Source: Colwellia chukchiensis
GTDB lineage: Bacteria > Pseudomonadota > Gammaproteobacteria > Enterobacterales > Alteromonadaceae
Assembly (NCBI RefSeq): GCF_002104455.1
Contig: NZ_NBOC01000012.1
Coordinates: 46,401-110,400, forward strand
Length of the DNA: 64,000 nt
Reading direction: 5' to 3'
Part shown: piece by piece, positions 8,553 to 18,046 of the stretch
Position numbering within the stretch: position 1 is the stretch's first letter
Layout: each line of letters opens with the position of its first letter
Made by a program: the position numbers and the translations under genes
Notes under the pieces: model-generated
What the model was told of the DNA's origin: nothing
Databases searched by the model: none
What the model saw: only the letters and a program-made list of their open reading frames with translations

Positions 8553-9524
8553 TCAATCTTTGTCAATAAAGGCTTTGATCAGGCGGAAACTTTGCTGGTA
8601 TTGCTCAGGAATGAGCGTTGATAGCAACATATAGGCATGGATCAAGTCAGCAAATTGATGGTGCTCAACATCAACACCTGCTTGTGCGGCTTTTTGGGCG
8701 TATAAAACACCTTCATCGCGCAATGGATCGCAGCCGGCGGTAAGTACTAAGGTTTTTGGCATACGGCGATCAAAAACGCCAAATAAAGGCGATGCTTGGG
8801 TTAGCCGCTTAAGCTGCTGGTTATTATCGTCTGTGTTTAGTTCAATGCGCTCTATGTTGAAATATTGCTCAAAGTACCAACGTATTTTATCGGCCTCTAA
8901 TAAAAAGCCTTGGCCATTTTCACGAATAGACGGGCAGCTCATGGTGTAATCAACGCTGGGGTAAATTAATATTTGCTTGGCAACCTTTATGTTTGGATTA
9001 TTAAGGTTGTTCATCACTAAGCTAGTACAAATGGCACCACCGGCACTATCACCGGCAATATAGAGCTGATCACTATGTGGGTACGCTGTTAGTAGACTTT
9101 GATAGTTTTCTAACAAGTATTGGCAGTCATCTAAGCCTCGTGGGTAGGGGTGCTCAGGTGCTAGTCGATAATCTATACAGATAACAATCGCGTTGGCAGC
9201 AACGGCAAGCTCACGACTAATGGGATCGTATAACTCAATACTGCCACACATATGACCGCCACCATGAAAATGCAGTAACACCGGCAATGACTCGGTAGGC
9301 GCAGGGTGGTAAATTCGCACGGCAACTTCTTGACCGTCAATGTTCAGGGCGTTATTGCTAATTAATGCGATGTCGGGGCCAGCTAACATCAAGGCGGATA
9401 AATTAGCTAAATTCTGCCGTACTATGCTTGTCTCGAATGCGGTGCCGGTTTTTTTCGCATCTGCGATGGCGGCATTGACTTGTGCGAGTAAAGGAGCAAG
9501 GTTTTTTGATACCACAGCTTGCAT
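8553..9524 (-). CDS. alpha/beta hydrolase of the hormone-sensitive lipase (HSL) family
   Basis: A 323-residue cytoplasmic esterase. HFHGGGH is the HGGG oxyanion motif of the HSL family, GDSAGG holds the nucleophile Ser, and the Asp (GCDPLRDEG region) and His (ADLIHAYM) complete the triad near the C-terminus. The ATG at 9524 is preferred because AAGGAG lies nine bases upstream; the frame stays open to 9587 but would overlap the upstream gene. The MFS transporter gene ends one base before this start, so the two form an operon (carrier, then hydrolase). The natural substrate is not shown by sequence. Short acyl esters, possibly 3-hydroxybutyrate oligomers given the neighbourhood, are an inference. 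Confidence 0.86.
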   Translation of the reverse strand: MQAVVSKNLAPLLAQVNAAIADAKKTGTAFETSIVRQNLANLSALMLAGPDIALISNNALNIDGQEVAVRIYHPAPTESLPVLLHFHGGGHMCGSIELYDPISRELAVAANAIVICIDYRLAPEHPYPRGLDDCQYLLENYQSLLTAYPHSDQLYIAGDSAGGAICTSLVMNNLNNPNIKVAKQILIYPSVDYTMSCPSIRENGQGFLLEADKIRWYFEQYFNIERIELNTDDNNQQLKRLTQASPLFGVFDRRMPKTLVLTAGCDPLRDEGVLYAQKAAQAGVDVEHHQFADLIHAYMLLSTLIPEQYQQSFRLIKAFIDKD

Positions 9525-9525
9525 G

Positions 9526-10710
9526 TTAGTTTTCTCCTTGTGTAGCGCTTTGTTTATCGCCAGTTTCAGGTAAAAAGTAACTGCCAATAAATAATGTTGA
9601 GCTGAGTAAGGTGATTAAAATAAATGCCCAGCTAAAGTCGCCTTGGTTAAGATCAACCAAGAGACCAAAAAGCCATAAAATGAGGGTAGATATAATATAA
9701 CTTATTGAATAAAACATACTAAACACTATGGTAATGCGCGCCGAGGTCATTTTGGGTAACTCGTGTGGAATGGTCACTAAGGCGGTGACCGGCAAGAAGA
9801 TGAAAAACCCTAACAACATAGCGGCTAATGTTTGAAGCCACGCCAGTTCGCTAAAGGAAAAAATCGCGGTACTGAGCACCACCACTAACCCAGACCAGCG
9901 GATCACGGGTAAGCGCAAAGGCACTTTTTTACTGTAAATAATACCAAATATAGTGCCAATAATACCAAAGCCTATCACCCACTTACTTTGCACTATGCCG
10001 GCTTTGGGGTAGAAGGTGAATAAGCAAATATAAAACGCCAAAATACCTGAGTAGGCGAGACCATAAAGCCAGTTAAAGCGATCTTTTAAACCTTGCGCAT
10101 AGCTGTAGTCAGCCGATGCGCTGACTGGCGTATTGCTCATAGTGACAGGTTGCTCAAACTTTACCAGTAACCAGAGCAGGGCAATAATAAAGCTGGCAAT
10201 GGAAAATAGTACTAAACTATTTTGCCAATTGCCGGTTAGCTGATTGATGCTATCCATTTGCCATAATACGATGGCAGTACCTATGTTAAAGGCAACCGCG
10301 TTGATACCGTTAATGGTTGACCGTTCTTCAGCTTTAAAAAACTGTAATACAATAGGGTTAAAATAAACCACCATAAAGGCGCCGCCTAAGCCCATTAAAA
10401 AGCGGCTTAACAGCAGTAACTCATAATTGGGCGCATACGGGGTGAGTATGCCTATGGTGATTAATAAACTGGAGACAAAGAAGGCGTACTTAACCCCTAA
10501 TTTAATGGCGATCCACGCGGCAATAAAGGTACCAACAATTTTCGCTAACGTAACCGCGCCACTAATAAAACTTGCAGCGGCTAGGCTGTGTACATCAAGC
10601 GATAGCATAATGCTTTGCATACTTGCCGTGCCACCGACCCAAGCCATAGCAAATAATACATAACTAAAGAAAACAATTGTTTCTACTACATATTTGTTGG
10701 TAATTTTCAT
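9526..10710 (-). CDS. major facilitator superfamily transporter
   Basis: A 394-residue inner-membrane carrier with about 12 hydrophobic segments in two halves, separated by a polar stretch around residues 195-205 (MSNTPVSASADYSYAQG). The loop after segment 2 (IAAWIAIKLGVKYAFF) and the RFLMGLGGAFMVVYFNP segment are typical of MFS carriers of the NNP/CynX-like groups. The substrate cannot be read from sequence. It is the first gene of an operon with the HSL-type hydrolase, so uptake of an ester or of a hydroxy acid is plausible. It is divergent from the hybrid sensor kinase gene with about 160 bp between, so shared regulation is possible. Confidence 0.85.
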   Translation of the reverse strand: MKITNKYVVETIVFFSYVLFAMAWVGGTASMQSIMLSLDVHSLAAASFISGAVTLAKIVGTFIAAWIAIKLGVKYAFFVSSLLITIGILTPYAPNYELLLLSRFLMGLGGAFMVVYFNPIVLQFFKAEERSTINGINAVAFNIGTAIVLWQMDSINQLTGNWQNSLVLFSIASFIIALLWLLVKFEQPVTMSNTPVSASADYSYAQGLKDRFNWLYGLAYSGILAFYICLFTFYPKAGIVQSKWVIGFGIIGTIFGIIYSKKVPLRLPVIRWSGLVVVLSTAIFSFSELAWLQTLAAMLLGFFIFLPVTALVTIPHELPKMTSARITIVFSMFYSISYIISTLILWLFGLLVDLNQGDFSWAFILITLLSSTLFIGSYFLPETGDKQSATQGEN

Positions 10711-10872
10711 TTATGATAACTTTTTAACAGAAAAACAATGAATGGTTAGACTACCTGAGCACACTGAGAAAATAAGTACTACCTTAGTGCACTACAAGCC
10801 ATGAGTCACCATGATAAAATAAAACCTGTATTGCCTGCAGGGGGCAATATTGGACAATAAAAAGGGAAGCAT

Positions 10873-13800
10873 GTGTTAGCTTGGCTGTCTATTGATACTT
10901 GGTTGGTAACCATACTTTCCATTGGCTATTTGTGCTTGTTGTTTTTAGTCGCCTATAAAGGTCAAAACCAATCGCCAGCACAGTGGCGTTGTAAGCCTTG
11001 GGTATATAGCCTTTCGCTAGCAGTTAGCTGTACTTCATGGGCGTTTTACGGCACGGTTGGGCAAGCCGCAACAACCGGTGCTTGGTTAGCACCCATATAT
11101 ATCGGCTCTATACTCTGCTTAGTGTTAGCTTGGCCTATGTTGCTGAAAATGTTAACTATTATCAAGCGACAAAACCTGACCTCAATCGCCGACTTTATTG
11201 CCTTTCGCTATGATCGCTCGCCTAAAATAGCCATTACCGTGGCCTTGATTGCACTCGCGGGCACTGTGCCTTACATCGCTTTGCAATTACGCGCCATCAG
11301 TACCAGTTTTGACTTGCTTACCGGCACTTATCAATCGGGTATTAGCACGGCATTTGTGGTGACTGTGGTTTTGATCGTATTTAGTATCTTTTTTGGTACC
11401 CGACAAATTGCCGCTAGCAAACAAAACCAAGGCCTAGTATTGGCGATTGCGTTTAGCTCAGTGGTGAAATTATTAGCGTTAACCGCTGTTGGCATTTTTG
11501 CGACATTTTTTGTTTTTGACGGCTTTGCTGACCTCGCCTCGCAGCAGCAAAGTCGCGCCTTATTTAGCGAGCAAAACGCCAGCTACCTTGGCATAGCGCA
11601 GGCGATTTTAGGGGCAATTACCATTTTTGTTTTACCGCAGCAATTTCATATGATGATGATAGAAAATCATCACCCCAATGAATTAAAAACTGCTCGTTGG
11701 TTGTTTCCTCTGTACTTTATTTTGATCAATATTTTTGTTTTACCCATAGCAATTGCAGGCTTGATCACCTTTCCTGGGGGCAGCGTTGATGCCGACACTT
11801 ATGTGCTGACCTTGCCGTTATTTTTTAATCAAGCTTGGTTAGGGATCATTGTCTATATTGGTGGCTTAGCCGCGGCGAGTAGCATGGTCATTGTTTCGGC
11901 TATCGTGCTCAGTACAATGATAGCAACGGAAGTGATCACGCCATTAACCCTCAAATTTAAACTGTTTGGCAAAAGTAACTCAGCACAGTTTTCCGGCTTA
12001 TTATTAAAACAGCGTCGTTTGGCGATTGCAGCCATACTATTATGTGGCTTTGCCTTTGAGCGCAGCATTAATCAGCAAAGTCATTTGGCCAGTATCGGCT
12101 TATTGTCGTTTGTTTTATTATCACAATTTGCCCCAGCAATTATCGGTGCCTTGTATTGGCGAAAAGCCAATGGTAAAGGGGCGTTAACCGGCTTAATTGT
12201 TGGCAGTTTGGTGTGGTTTTATACTTTATTTTTGCCCATGATTGCCCCTAATATTGCGTGGCTGGAAACTGGCGCCTTTGGTATCTATTGGTTAAAGCCA
12301 ACGGCCTTGTTAGGGCTCGACTTTTTAGATGTAACCAGCCATGGTGTGTTTTACAGCTTGCTCAGCAATATTATCTGCTTTGTGTTGGTGTCACTGTTAA
12401 CGCATCGCAGTGTCGGGGAAAAACTGCAAGCTGATATTTTCATCAGCCGCAGCCAACGAGATATCGCCCGTAACCTCAGCACGCAAGACTTGTATAGCTT
12501 ATTACTCAGGTTTATTAATAAAGAGGCCGCCGATAGCTTATTGCACTTGGCCAAGTCGCAAGCACAAAACGGCGTTGAACAAGCAAATAATTTAGTCGAA
12601 TATACCCGTTTACAACTGTCTGGCGTACTCGGCTCTGCGTCTACGCGTATGGTAATGAAAGCCGCCTCCACCTCAGAAACGTTTCCGTTTGAAGACGTGG
12701 TGAGTATTGTTGACGAAGCCAATCAAATGTTTCGCTTTAATCGTGAGTTATTGCAATCAGGCGTGGAAAACATCGAGCAAGGCATTAGTGTGGTTGATGC
12801 CGATATGCGCTTAGTGGCGTGGAACCAGCGTTATATTGAGCTATTGGATTACCCAGAAGGCTTTGTTCAAGCAGGCCTGCCGGTGGAAACCTTACTTAAA
12901 TTTAATATCAATCGCGGTATTATTGCTAAAACTGCTGACAGCGCGCAGATGATAGACAAACGTATTGCCCATATGAAAAACGGCGACAGCCATCACTTTC
13001 AGCGTACCATGCCAAACGGTATGGTGTTGGAAATTCGCGGGCAATCTATGCCAGGTGGTGGTTTTGTCAGTACCTTTTCCGATATTACTGCCCACATCGA
13101 AGCAGAAAAAGCCTTACAAAAAGCCAATGAAAACCTCGAAAAACGCGTGGCAAGCCGCACGCAAGAATTAGCGAATGCCAAGGCCGAAGCAGAGTCTGCT
13201 AATAGCAGTAAAAGCCGGTTTCTAGCGGCAGCCAGCCATGACTTGATGCAACCCTTTAACGCCCTGTCTTTGTTTACCTCGATGTTAAAAAAGAAAGTGC
13301 AAGGAGCGGAGTTGACGGCATTAGCGCAGCAAATAGATGACTCATTAAACGTGGTTGAGGCGTTACTCTCAGATTTAGTTGAAATATCACGCTTAGATAA
13401 CAGCTCAGAAAAAATAGAAAAAAGTCACTTTGCCCTTAATGAGTTATTAGCGCCGCTAAAAAACGAATTTATTGTCTTAGCCGCACAAGCAAATATCGAG
13501 TTTTCTTATCAATTAAGTCAGTGCTTGGTTTATTCTGACAAACGTCTGCTCAGGCGGATCATTCAAAACTTTTTATCCAATGCCATTCATTATTGTGACG
13601 ATAAACGGGGGGCAAAAGCGGGTATTGCCAATCGTATACTCTTGGGGGTACGGCGCAACAAGGACACTATTCGCATAGAAGTGTGGGATAATGGTCCCGG
13701 CATCGCATTAGCGCAACAAGCCGCTATATTTCGTGAATTTGAGCGTTTAGCGCAAAATAGAGAAATACCTGGACTGGGCTTAGGTTTGGCGATTTCTGAG

Positions 13801-14370
13801 CGCATTGCAAAATTACTTGGCTTGGCTATATCGGTTAAATCAGAGCTGGGTCAGGGCACCTGTTTTAGTATTGAAGTACCAAGGGTGAGTGCAAGTCGTG
13901 CCGAATTAGCACCGACGTTGCAACGAGCGGTGAGTCAAGCTGAGTTAAGTAATAATGCCTCAACCTCTCGCTCAGCAAAAGAGCAGCCAGAGCGTGCATT
14001 TGAGCATGTTGTGGTTTTGTTAATCGATAATGACGAGTTGATGTTATCGGCGTTAGCGTCACAACTTGGTGATTGGGGATGTCAGGTGTTAACAGCCCAT
14101 GACCATGACTCCGCTGCTAAAGTTTTAGCCACAGGTGAAATGGTACCTGATGTTATTTTGGCAGATTATCACTTAGATGATGGCGAAAATGGCGTAGCTA
14201 TTGTGCAAGCTTTGCAAAAAACCTGGCATTGGCAGCAGCCAACGATAATATGCAGCGCTGACCCATCTGAACGCGTGCGTCAACACACCAGTGATGCTGA
14301 GTTTTTGTTCTTGCGCAAACCGGTTAAGTCTTTAGCGTTAAAGCGCCTGATGCGTCAGTTACTAGGCTAG
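10873..14370 (+). CDS. SSS-transporter-like hybrid sensor histidine kinase/response regulator (CbrA-like with receiver)
   Basis: A membrane sensor of 1165 residues. Residues 1-520 form about 13 membrane segments resembling a sodium:solute symporter; a PAS domain follows (about 620-745, GISVVDADMRLVAWNQRY), then a coiled coil. The kinase has the H-box SHDLMQP with His789, the N-box (QNFLSNAIHY), DNGPG and GLGLGL. A C-terminal receiver (about 1045-1165) has Asp1098 in ADYHLD and a conserved Lys in RKPVK. The start is GTG at 10873, six bases after AAGGGA; the overlapping ATG at 10871 is out of frame and hits a stop at once. CbrA-type sensors control carbon source use and may sense transport of a ligand. 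A LuxR-type response regulator is encoded nearby and is its likely partner. Confidence 0.9.
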   Translation: MLAWLSIDTWLVTILSIGYLCLLFLVAYKGQNQSPAQWRCKPWVYSLSLAVSCTSWAFYGTVGQAATTGAWLAPIYIGSILCLVLAWPMLLKMLTIIKRQNLTSIADFIAFRYDRSPKIAITVALIALAGTVPYIALQLRAISTSFDLLTGTYQSGISTAFVVTVVLIVFSIFFGTRQIAASKQNQGLVLAIAFSSVVKLLALTAVGIFATFFVFDGFADLASQQQSRALFSEQNASYLGIAQAILGAITIFVLPQQFHMMMIENHHPNELKTARWLFPLYFILINIFVLPIAIAGLITFPGGSVDADTYVLTLPLFFNQAWLGIIVYIGGLAAASSMVIVSAIVLSTMIATEVITPLTLKFKLFGKSNSAQFSGLLLKQRRLAIAAILLCGFAFERSINQQSHLASIGLLSFVLLSQFAPAIIGALYWRKANGKGALTGLIVGSLVWFYTLFLPMIAPNIAWLETGAFGIYWLKPTALLGLDFLDVTSHGVFYSLLSNIICFVLVSLLTHRSVGEKLQADIFISRSQRDIARNLSTQDLYSLLLRFINKEAADSLLHLAKSQAQNGVEQANNLVEYTRLQLSGVLGSASTRMVMKAASTSETFPFEDVVSIVDEANQMFRFNRELLQSGVENIEQGISVVDADMRLVAWNQRYIELLDYPEGFVQAGLPVETLLKFNINRGIIAKTADSAQMIDKRIAHMKNGDSHHFQRTMPNGMVLEIRGQSMPGGGFVSTFSDITAHIEAEKALQKANENLEKRVASRTQELANAKAEAESANSSKSRFLAAASHDLMQPFNALSLFTSMLKKKVQGAELTALAQQIDDSLNVVEALLSDLVEISRLDNSSEKIEKSHFALNELLAPLKNEFIVLAAQANIEFSYQLSQCLVYSDKRLLRRIIQNFLSNAIHYCDDKRGAKAGIANRILLGVRRNKDTIRIEVWDNGPGIALAQQAAIFREFERLAQNREIPGLGLGLAISERIAKLLGLAISVKSELGQGTCFSIEVPRVSASRAELAPTLQRAVSQAELSNNASTSRSAKEQPERAFEHVVVLLIDNDELMLSALASQLGDWGCQVLTAHDHDSAAKVLATGEMVPDVILADYHLDDGENGVAIVQALQKTWHWQQPTIICSADPSERVRQHTSDAEFLFLRKPVKSLALKRLMRQLLG

Positions 14371-14538
14371 GGTTGGAGTACTCGCAAAGGTGTTAATGAG
14401 CGACTTAAAGTCAATAGCCGCTAGTGGGTCTTGAAATGCAGCTTGCTAAATTCACCTTTTGTTACAAAGCCGCTTGGCGCTGATCTTAAATACGTTGTAC
14501 TTTATTACTAGCAAACTTTTATTAATATAAAGGGCATA

Positions 14539-14715
14539 ATGACAATGTTAAAAAAATGCTTAATGCTAGGTGCTTTACTAGTGGCGGCTTTTATCGCCTA
14601 CGGTTATGGCTTTTCGCATGGCCTGTTGCTGTTTATTGTGTTTGGCATGGTGTTAGAGCTTACGTTTTGGTTTGCAATTTTTACCCAGAAAAACGCTAAC
14701 AGCCCTAACAGGTAA
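14539..14715 (+). CDS. small membrane protein of 58 residues
   Basis: Short reading frame starting MTMLKKCLML and ending KNANSPNR. Two hydrophobic stretches (about 8-20 and 28-48) are separated by GYGFSHG, with a basic start and a polar tail, so a two-pass inner-membrane protein is likely. AAAGGG stands four to five bases before the ATG. It lies between the hybrid kinase (same strand, 168 bp upstream) and the convergent response regulator gene. I do not recognise a family. The clean hydrophobicity pattern and ribosome binding site support a real gene. Confidence 0.6.
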   Translation: MTMLKKCLMLGALLVAAFIAYGYGFSHGLLLFIVFGMVLELTFWFAIFTQKNANSPNR

Positions 14716-14787
14716 AGCGTGCGGTAGCCGCCGTGAGCGCTGAGTTATTATGCCTTTGCGGTGCGACAATAATCTGGTGATGAACGC

Positions 14788-15456
14788 TTAAGAGACGTTT
14801 AAATGTTGAGATGGGCTAAGCATCAGTTGTTGGTAGGCTAAACCGGCTAGGGTACGGTTGTTTACTTCGAGCTTCAGTAATATCGCTGAAACATGTTTCT
14901 TGACTGTGGTTTCTTTAATATCAAGATCATAGGCAATTTGTTTGTTTAATTGTCCGTCGGCGATGCGTGTTAGTACTATGTATTGTTGTGGCGTTAGTTG
15001 GCTTAACTGCTTGGCAAGTTTTTGATGGTTGATATCGGTTTGTTGATCGGCATTAAACTCGATATCTTTGGGCAGCCAAATATCTCCTGCTAATACCGTA
15101 TCGATTGCTTGTGCTATAGTGCTTAAGTCGGCGGACTTAGGAATAAAGGCAGCGGCGCCAAAATTAATGGCTTTTTGCATGGTTTCAGAGTTATCGTCTG
15201 ACGACACCATGATCACCACAATATCAGGGAAGTGATTCTGTAATTGCGTTAAACCGGTAAAGCCGTTATTACCTGGCATATGTAGGTCAAGAAAAACCAG
15301 CTCTAAACTACTGTTATGACTAACTTCTTTAAGTAAATCATGAAAGTTATCCACTTCTAAGGTTTCATCATCATCAATACACTCCACAATCGCTTGTTTT
15401 AACGCGGTGCGAAATAAAGGATGGTCATCGGCAATAATAACTTTGGCGCTTGACAT
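14788..15456 (-). CDS. LuxR/NarL-family response regulator
   Basis: A 222-residue two-component regulator. The receiver domain has the acidic pair at residues 10-11 (ADDHP), phospho-acceptor Asp57 in FLDLHMPG, Ser in MVSSDD and Lys107 in IPKSAD. The C-terminal LuxR helix-turn-helix runs from about 155 to 215 (LTPQQYIVLTRIADG, then LNKQIAYDLDIKETTVKKH). GGAG precedes the ATG by about seven bases. It lies between the hybrid SSS-type kinase and the TonB receptor gene, so the kinase is its most likely partner and genes for uptake of the sensed carbon source are likely targets. That pairing is inference from position. Confidence 0.88.
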   Translation of the reverse strand: MSSAKVIIADDHPLFRTALKQAIVECIDDDETLEVDNFHDLLKEVSHNSSLELVFLDLHMPGNNGFTGLTQLQNHFPDIVVIMVSSDDNSETMQKAINFGAAAFIPKSADLSTIAQAIDTVLAGDIWLPKDIEFNADQQTDINHQKLAKQLSQLTPQQYIVLTRIADGQLNKQIAYDLDIKETTVKKHVSAILLKLEVNNRTLAGLAYQQLMLSPSQHLNVS

Positions 15457-15499
15457 AGTTCACTCCAGTAATTGATTTAACGACACAACAGTTGTAATG

Positions 15500-15530
15500 A
15501 AAAAGAGCTGGGTTTGCCAGCTCTTTTTTT
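15500..15530 (-). terminator. rho-independent terminator of the TonB receptor gene
   Basis: AAAGAGCTGG and its complement CCAGCTCTTT flank a short loop, with A and T tracts outside, so the hairpin can work in both directions. It sits just downstream of the TonB receptor stop and upstream of the response regulator start, separating the two transcripts. Confidence 0.85.
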
Positions 15531-15561
15531 ACCTTACGGCTTAGCACAATAACATAGTTAG

Positions 15562-17841
15562 CTAAAATTGGTATCCAAGGGTTAGTGAAACGGTTCTTGG
15601 GTCACCAAAATAGCCAATCAGGGTGTTATCGCCACCAAGGCCTGGTGCATAACCACCATCATCTAACGGTGCAACAAACTGATAACCCCCTATCATGTAT
15701 TCTTCATCGGTTAAGTTTTTCACATGTAAGCCGGCATTCCAATGACCGTCATCACTGTACCAAACCACACTCATGTTCGCGATGCCGTAACCTTCTTGTG
15801 TTAATAAGCTGTTTTCTTCAAATAACACATAATCGTCACGATAGTAGTAACTGGCATTGACAATAAAGTCACCGACACTTGACTCGATCGTGTAGTTTGC
15901 CCCTAAGTTAAAGGTGTACTCTGGCGTATTTGAAATAGAGAAGGTATCAGACTTATCAAAGGGTAAGCCGGTATCTGGGTCTGTATCTATGACTTCTTTG
16001 AAATCGCTATCAATATAGCCAAAGCTTGCCGATAGCATAAGATCTGGCGTCGCTAAATAGGTAAATTCAGCTTCAATACCATTGGCATCTGAGCTACCGA
16101 TATTACCTAAGCGTTGGTTAAGTACGCTGGCATCGGCACTGGGCAGTACCGAAATATATTGACGGTCTTTGTGATCCAGTGAGAACAAGGTAACGTTGGC
16201 GCGTAAACGGTTCTCTAACCACTCACTTTTCATACCTATTTCAAACGAGTCAACATCTTCTGGGTTGGCTGCTGGCTCAGGGCCGGTGGCGCGTGGGTTA
16301 AAAGTACCGGATTTAAAGCCTTGTGAAAAGCTGGTAAAAAACATTAAATCATCATTGGCTTGATACTCAACACCCAAGCGCGGGGTAAACTTAGACCATT
16401 GCTCGCGGTCATCAAGCACCACAGGCACTAACTCGCCATCGGGGCGCACATAACCGTCAATCCAGCCCGATTCAGGGTAAACGGTGTCAAACACTAAGCC
16501 ATTACGAACAATGGCTTCTTTTTTATCTTTGGTGTAACGCGCACCGGCGGTAACCGACCATTTATCGCTTAAATCATAACTTAATTGTGCATAGGCAGCG
16601 GTACTTTTTGAATTACTACAACCACTGACTTCACGGGTTAAGCCAGGTAAACCAATGGATTGACCAAGGACTTCTAAAATGGCTTCAAATTGACCACAAG
16701 ACTCACCGTCATAGTAATATAAACCGGAAACAAATTTAGACCTGTCGCCGATAACATTCATCTGAATTTCATGGGTTCTTTGGTTATCATCGTAGATAGC
16801 CGGTACATCAAAAATTCTTAATGAGGTATTGTCAAAGTCGATATTGGTTGGTGAGTAACTATCACGTTTTGAAAACACATATTTTAATGATGTAGCATCA
16901 CTGAGTGTCCATTTCGCGGTAAAGCTAATGCCCTCAAGCTCAACCTCATTCCATGTTGGTAAACTGGTATAAGAGTCGTAAACCTCATCAGGTACTGGTG
17001 CATCTGTTAGTATGCTCGGCAATAAGCGATAGCCGCCTTTGGCGTTTGAGTCGTCTTTTGTTTTGTCCCAGTTAAAGCTTAACAGTAAGTCATCACTCGC
17101 ATGGTACTCTAAACTAATGCGACTCGCCGTTAAGTCTTTGTTGTAGTTTTCTTTATCTTGGTTGGCTAAGTCGGAAGTTAAAAACTCACCAAAACCATCA
17201 CGTTGCATATTGGCTAAGCCAAAGCCAATATAAAGCTTATCAGCTATCAGTGGGTATTGACCGGTTAATTTAATATCCTTTTGATTATATTGACCAATGG
17301 TACCTTGAATTTTTAACTCCGCGTCACCTGACATTTCTTTAGTGACATATTTAATGGCACCACCTATGGTGTTTTTACCATACAGTGTGCCTTGTGGGCC
17401 ACGCAGTACTTCGACTCGCTCGACATCAAGTAAGTCAAGTACAGCGCCTTGTGGCCTAGCGATGTATACATCATCGATATAAATACCAACACCCGCTTCA
17501 TAACCCCATAATGGATCTTGCTGACCAACACCACGAATAAACGCTGTGATAGTTGAGTTAGTACCACGGCTGCGCTGTAGGGTAGTGTTTGGGGAAAACT
17601 GTTGCACTTCGGTAATTAACTCTATACCTCGCTCTGACATTTCATCAGCGCTAAGAGAGGTCATAGTTACCGGTACTTCTTGTAGACTTTCAACTGACTT
17701 TCGTGCGGTGACCTCAATGCGCTCTAGCGCTGGATCAACCTTAACTGAGTTATCGTTTTCAGCAGCAATAATACTCTGACTTGAGAGTGCTGCTGAAATA
17801 GTCATGGCTAAAATACTCAGCCTTCCGGTGTAACGCTTCAT
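15562..17841 (-). CDS. TonB-dependent outer-membrane receptor
   Basis: A 759-residue outer-membrane transporter. A signal peptide (about 1-26, ending SIIAAEN) is followed by a TonB-box-like segment IEVTARK, the plug domain (QEVPVTMTSLSADEM; VEVLRGPQGTLYGKNTIGGA) and a 22-strand-type barrel ending in Phe (SLTLGYQF). GGGGAAAAATT precedes the ATG. It belongs to the large group of receptors in marine bacteria that take up organic oligomers as well as siderophores; the ligand is not readable. It lies between a response regulator and a secreted PHB-depolymerase-type esterase, so uptake of depolymerisation products is a plausible role. No Fur box is evident upstream. Confidence 0.9.
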   Translation of the reverse strand: MKRYTGRLSILAMTISAALSSQSIIAAENDNSVKVDPALERIEVTARKSVESLQEVPVTMTSLSADEMSERGIELITEVQQFSPNTTLQRSRGTNSTITAFIRGVGQQDPLWGYEAGVGIYIDDVYIARPQGAVLDLLDVERVEVLRGPQGTLYGKNTIGGAIKYVTKEMSGDAELKIQGTIGQYNQKDIKLTGQYPLIADKLYIGFGLANMQRDGFGEFLTSDLANQDKENYNKDLTASRISLEYHASDDLLLSFNWDKTKDDSNAKGGYRLLPSILTDAPVPDEVYDSYTSLPTWNEVELEGISFTAKWTLSDATSLKYVFSKRDSYSPTNIDFDNTSLRIFDVPAIYDDNQRTHEIQMNVIGDRSKFVSGLYYYDGESCGQFEAILEVLGQSIGLPGLTREVSGCSNSKSTAAYAQLSYDLSDKWSVTAGARYTKDKKEAIVRNGLVFDTVYPESGWIDGYVRPDGELVPVVLDDREQWSKFTPRLGVEYQANDDLMFFTSFSQGFKSGTFNPRATGPEPAANPEDVDSFEIGMKSEWLENRLRANVTLFSLDHKDRQYISVLPSADASVLNQRLGNIGSSDANGIEAEFTYLATPDLMLSASFGYIDSDFKEVIDTDPDTGLPFDKSDTFSISNTPEYTFNLGANYTIESSVGDFIVNASYYYRDDYVLFEENSLLTQEGYGIANMSVVWYSDDGHWNAGLHVKNLTDEEYMIGGYQFVAPLDDGGYAPGLGGDNTLIGYFGDPRTVSLTLGYQF

Positions 17842-18046
17842 AATTTTTCCCCGTGTTTTATCTCGAATAATTGATTTGTATAACGCACTTTATTTTTTTC
17901 ATTAGTGTATTTAAGACTCTATAGTAAATTTGCAATTATTGAATTTGTACTATAGTAGTATGCCGTATCTTTATTTTCTTAACTTATTGTTATTTATTAA
18001 CATATTCTTATTTTTGTTGTGAGTTATAGCTAATCTAGCTAAGGTT

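Noticed and set aside
8436..8621. Short open frame of 61 codons on the plus strand after the 49-bp repeats
   Set aside because: It overlaps the end of the well-supported hydrolase gene on the other strand by about 70 bases, has no good ribosome binding site and shows no recognisable protein pattern.
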